Source: Lactobacillus sp.
GTDB taxonomy: Bacteria; Bacillota; Bacilli; Lactobacillales; Lactobacillaceae
NCBI GenBank assembly: GCA_003482405.1
Contig: DMZB01000217.1
Span: forward strand, 1 to 16,928
Direction of reading: 5' to 3'
Length of the DNA: 16,928 bases
Positions within the stretch are counted from its first letter, which is position 1, and each line of letters begins with the position of its first letter. Below are positions 14,925-16,928 of this stretch, piece by piece. The position numbers and the translations under genes are program-made. The notes below the pieces were generated by a model, which did no database searches, had not been told where the DNA came from, and was given only the letters and a program-made list of their open reading frames with translations.

Positions 14925-15485
14925 CTAAGCTCTTGAAACGTAAGAACCGTCTTGTGTGTTGATAATCAATTTGTCATCGGCATTAACGAAGAATGGCACT
15001 TGAACAACAAGGCCAGTTTCCATTGTTGCTGGTTTTGAACCACCAGTAGCCGTGTCACCACGAATCCCTGGTTCAGTTTCTTTAACCGTCAAAGTAACGG
15101 TGTTTGGTACTTCAACACCAAGAATTTCGCTACCAAAAGAAGTGACACTCACTTCCATGTTTTCTAACAGGTACTTCGCAGCATTTTTCATCTGTTCGTT
15201 TGGAATTGAAACTTGGTCGTATGTTTCAGTATTCATGAAGACATAGTTTGAACCATCGTTGTACAAGTATTGCATGGTGGCTTGACTAATTTCGGCCAGT
15301 TCCATCTTGGCACCAGCACGGAAGGTCTTTTCCTGAACGGCACCAGTCCGCAAATTCTTCAGCTTCGAACGCACGAAGGCGCCACCCTTTCCGGGCTTAA
15401 CATGCTGAAATTCAACGATCCGCCAAATAGCGTGATCAACTTCAATCGTAAGACCATTTTTAAAGTCTGCAGTAGAGATTGACAT
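14925..15485 (-). CDS. efp: Translation elongation factor P
   Basis: EF-P binds between the P and E sites and rescues ribosomes stalled on consecutive prolines. Seen: the three-domain beta-barrel protein with loop KPGKGGAF, whose tip lysine is K33. In Bacillus the equivalent K32 carries 5-aminopentanol and in E. coli K34 carries beta-lysine; the GK context with flanking proline resembles the Bacillus type. The C-terminal domain contains [24 protein letters not shown], a family signature. Length 186 is typical. A strong AGGAGGAA precedes the ATG by about 8 nt. A promoter is visible upstream at 15572-15600. It is followed after 18 nt by the asp23 gene. EpmA or EpmB genes are not in the window. 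Confidence 0.97.
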   Translation of the reverse strand: MSISTADFKNGLTIEVDHAIWRIVEFQHVKPGKGGAFVRSKLKNLRTGAVQEKTFRAGAKMELAEISQATMQYLYNDGSNYVFMNTETYDQVSIPNEQMKNAAKYLLENMEVSVTSFGSEILGVEVPNTVTLTVKETEPGIRGDTATGGSKPATMETGLVVQVPFFVNADDKLIINTQDGSYVSRA

Positions 15486-15506
15486 AAATAGTTCCTCCTA
15501 AACGTG

Positions 15507-15612
15507 CGCTAAGCACAGACAAATCACGAGTAGGTTGATTAAAACTGGATTCGATAATTCATCAAATACCGATTATTCTCAGTCAATCTCGCTTTATCAA
15601 TGTTGCTTAGCG
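15507..15612. repeat. Widely spaced 9-bp inverted repeat flanking the efp promoter
   Basis: CGCTAAGCA (15507-15515) and TGCTTAGCG (15604-15612) are exact inverted copies 88 bp apart on either side of the efp promoter. They may be chance, or a looping site. Confidence 0.25.
15572..15600 (-). promoter_or_regulatory. Promoter of efp
   Basis: On the minus strand TTGATA (15600-15595), 17 nt and AATAAT (15577-15572) form a good sigma-A promoter, five of six matches in each box. The leader would be about 80 nt. No clear terminator is seen after pepQ upstream, so read-through into efp is also possible. Confidence 0.65.
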
Positions 15613-15690
15613 TCACTCTTGCTAAAATTCATTCTTGTTAAGTATACAGTAACGCATCCTGTCGTTGCAATAGCAGGCAATTTTAAACGT

Positions 15691-16764
15691 CTACAAATAT
15701 TTAAGTTCTTTGGATGAAGTCGTCAAGACCTCAGCGCCATTTTCAGTCACCAAAACATCATCTTCGAGGCGAACACCGCCAAGTTTGGGCAAATAAATTC
15801 CTGGCTCAACGGTAATCACTTGGTTAGCCTGAATCGCGTAAGGAATTCTCGGACCGTAGACTTGCGGCTCTTCATGAATATTAAGCCCAATACCGTGGCC
15901 CATGCCATGATTAAATTCAGGCCCATAGCCGGCAGCCTTAATAATATCCCGTCCTGCTGCATCTAGCTGTGCACCGGTAACACCCGGTTTGATGGCGTCA
16001 ATGACTGCTTGGTTAGCAGTTCGTGTCAAATTATAAATATCAATCAGTTCCGGTTCCGGCTGGCCCAGCGCAAACGTCCGCGTAATGTCAGACGTATAAT
16101 CATCAAAATAAAAGCCAAAGTCAACCGTGACCAACTCACCCTTAGCGAGCTTTTTAGTTGTAGCCGATCCATGTGGTTCAGCAGAACGATAACCACTAGC
16201 GACAATTGTGTCAAACGACGGGCCTGTCGACCCATGTGCACGCATCCAAGCATCCAGTTTGTTAGCAACCTCAATTTCAGTCATGCCCACGTGAATTTGT
16301 GGCAGTAACGCATCATAACCTTCACAGGATAACTTGATGGCATGACGAAGTTTGGCAATCTCATCCGGCTCTTTAACTTCACGCAAATGATCGACAACTG
16401 CGTGCAAACCTACAAAATCGGCGCCAAGCTGTTCATCCAGCATTGACCAAATTGCGTAAGGCAAGGTATCCTCAAAACCAACGACACTCAAATTTTGTGT
16501 GTCTGCCAGTTTGACGACTGTGCCATAGTAATCGCGTGTGATTTCTAGTGAAATCTGTGGATCTAATTCGGCCTTCATTTCAGTCTCATATCGGGCATCC
16601 GTAATCATAAAAGCCTGGTTTTCTGTGATTAATAAGCAACCATCCCCGCCAACATTGGAAAAGCCTGTCAAATAATGCAGGTTATACTCATCAGTCACTA
16701 AAAAAGCGTCCAAATGTAATTGATCCAATACTGCTTGCACTTTTGCAACCCGTTCTTGTCTCAT
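15691..16764 (-). CDS. Xaa-Pro peptidase, M24 family (aminopeptidase P / prolidase-like)
   Basis: Cytoplasmic metallopeptidase that cleaves peptides next to proline, useful for casein or other proline-rich peptide use. Seen: N-terminal creatinase-like domain at about 1-125, then the pita-bread catalytic domain with metal ligands D215 (VDFGFYF), D226 (SDITRTF), H290 (HGMGHGIG), E320 (EPGIYLP) and E334 (VRLED). Further active-site histidines are H198 (EPHGSA) and H297 (IHEEP). The length of 357 residues matches Bacillus YqhT-type enzymes and Lactobacillus PepQ-like proteins; whether it prefers dipeptides or longer peptides cannot be told. GAGGAGG precedes the ATG. Order rpmA-pepQ-efp is common in lactobacilli, and yqhT-efp in Bacillus. 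Confidence 0.93.
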   Translation of the reverse strand: MRQERVAKVQAVLDQLHLDAFLVTDEYNLHYLTGFSNVGGDGCLLITENQAFMITDARYETEMKAELDPQISLEITRDYYGTVVKLADTQNLSVVGFEDTLPYAIWSMLDEQLGADFVGLHAVVDHLREVKEPDEIAKLRHAIKLSCEGYDALLPQIHVGMTEIEVANKLDAWMRAHGSTGPSFDTIVASGYRSAEPHGSATTKKLAKGELVTVDFGFYFDDYTSDITRTFALGQPEPELIDIYNLTRTANQAVIDAIKPGVTGAQLDAAGRDIIKAAGYGPEFNHGMGHGIGLNIHEEPQVYGPRIPYAIQANQVITVEPGIYLPKLGGVRLEDDVLVTENGAEVLTTSSKELKYL

Positions 16765-16799
16765 GCAATTGCCTCCTCATTAAAAAACTTTTTCAAATT

Positions 16800-16839
16800 A
16801 AAAAACGAACACAATGCCTTCACATTATGCCCGTTTTTT
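16800..16839 (-). terminator. Terminator or attenuator between rpmA and the Xaa-Pro peptidase gene
   Basis: A 17-bp stem (16800-16816 with 16823-16839) contains three G-U pairs on the minus strand and a 6-nt loop. It is followed on the minus strand by TTTTTTAATTT. It starts 9 nt after the rpmA stop and ends 35 nt before the peptidase ATG. No separate promoter is seen in those 35 nt, so some read-through is likely. Confidence 0.85.
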
Positions 16840-16848
16840 AATCGATTG

Positions 16849-16928
16849 TTATTCTGCTGCTTCAGCGGCAGGGTAAACAGATACCTGACGGCGATCCTTA
16901 CCCTTGCGTTCAAACTTAACAACACCAA
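16849..16928 (-). CDS. rpmA: 50S ribosomal protein L27, C-terminal part
   Basis: The last 25 codons and stop of a minus-strand gene enter from the right edge. The translation starts GVVKFERKGKDRRQVSVYP and ends in an Ala/Glu-rich tail. FERKG-D--QVSVYP is the conserved C-terminus of L27, a large-subunit protein near the peptidyl transferase centre. L27 upstream of the Xaa-Pro peptidase and efp is the expected order in lactobacilli, where rplU and rpmA precede. The N-terminus lies outside the window. Confidence 0.93.
   Translation of the reverse strand, partial: GVVKFERKGKDRRQVSVYPAAEAAE

Noticed and set aside
1..16928. CRISPR array, tRNA, rRNA, insertion sequence or prophage genes
   Set aside because: No regularly spaced repeats, tRNA-like folds, transposase or phage proteins were seen on either strand; the coding content is accounted for by the genes listed.

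Overview
This window looks like chromosomal DNA of a lactic acid bacterium of the family Lactobacillaceae. The evidence is moderate base composition, strong AGGAGG-type ribosome binding sites, Firmicute housekeeping gene order, a GH65 phosphorylase paired with beta-phosphoglucomutase, and an ispA cluster without dxs, which fits a mevalonate-pathway organism. The species cannot be named from the sequence alone.

Left part (1-3819, + strand). A sugar catabolic operon encodes a 903-residue GH65 disaccharide phosphorylase with an unusual N-terminal extension of about 105 residues, followed by beta-phosphoglucomutase (pgmB). Together they would convert an alpha-glucosyl disaccharide plus phosphate into glucose and glucose 6-phosphate. 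No transporter or regulator lies in the window. A perfect 16-bp hairpin separates this operon from a convergent minus-strand pair: a YbhB/YbcL (PEBP) protein preceded by a Cof-type HAD phosphatase.

Middle part (5196-7360). A 344-bp intergenic stretch lies between the HAD gene and rpoZ. On the minus strand it can fold into a nested branched RNA ending in seven U residues. Upstream of it, gmk-rpoZ forms a minus-strand operon. Between gmk and recN lies one plus-strand gene of 140 codons with a near-consensus promoter and two LexA (SOS) boxes. Its C-terminal half resembles the small beta fold of YolD-like proteins. A near-perfect 67-nt hairpin closes both this gene and recN.

Right part (7361-16928, minus strand). 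Read in the direction of transcription, this is the conserved cluster rpmA (partial) - pepQ/yqhT-like - efp - asp23 (yqhY-like) - nusB | folD - xseA - xseB - ispA - tlyA - argR - recN. It combines translation (L27, EF-P), envelope or stress functions (Asp23), antitermination, one-carbon metabolism, DNA repair (exonuclease VII, RecN), isoprenoid synthesis, rRNA methylation and arginine regulation. Terminator hairpins follow rpmA, nusB and recN, and promoters are visible upstream of efp and folD. The genes from folD to argR are packed with overlaps or gaps of at most 14 nt.

Most of the window is ordinary. The items deserving a second look are the SOS-box gene beside recN, the structured RNA candidate at the rpoZ synteny break, the GH65 N-terminal extension, and an ArgR with an altered arginine-pocket motif.
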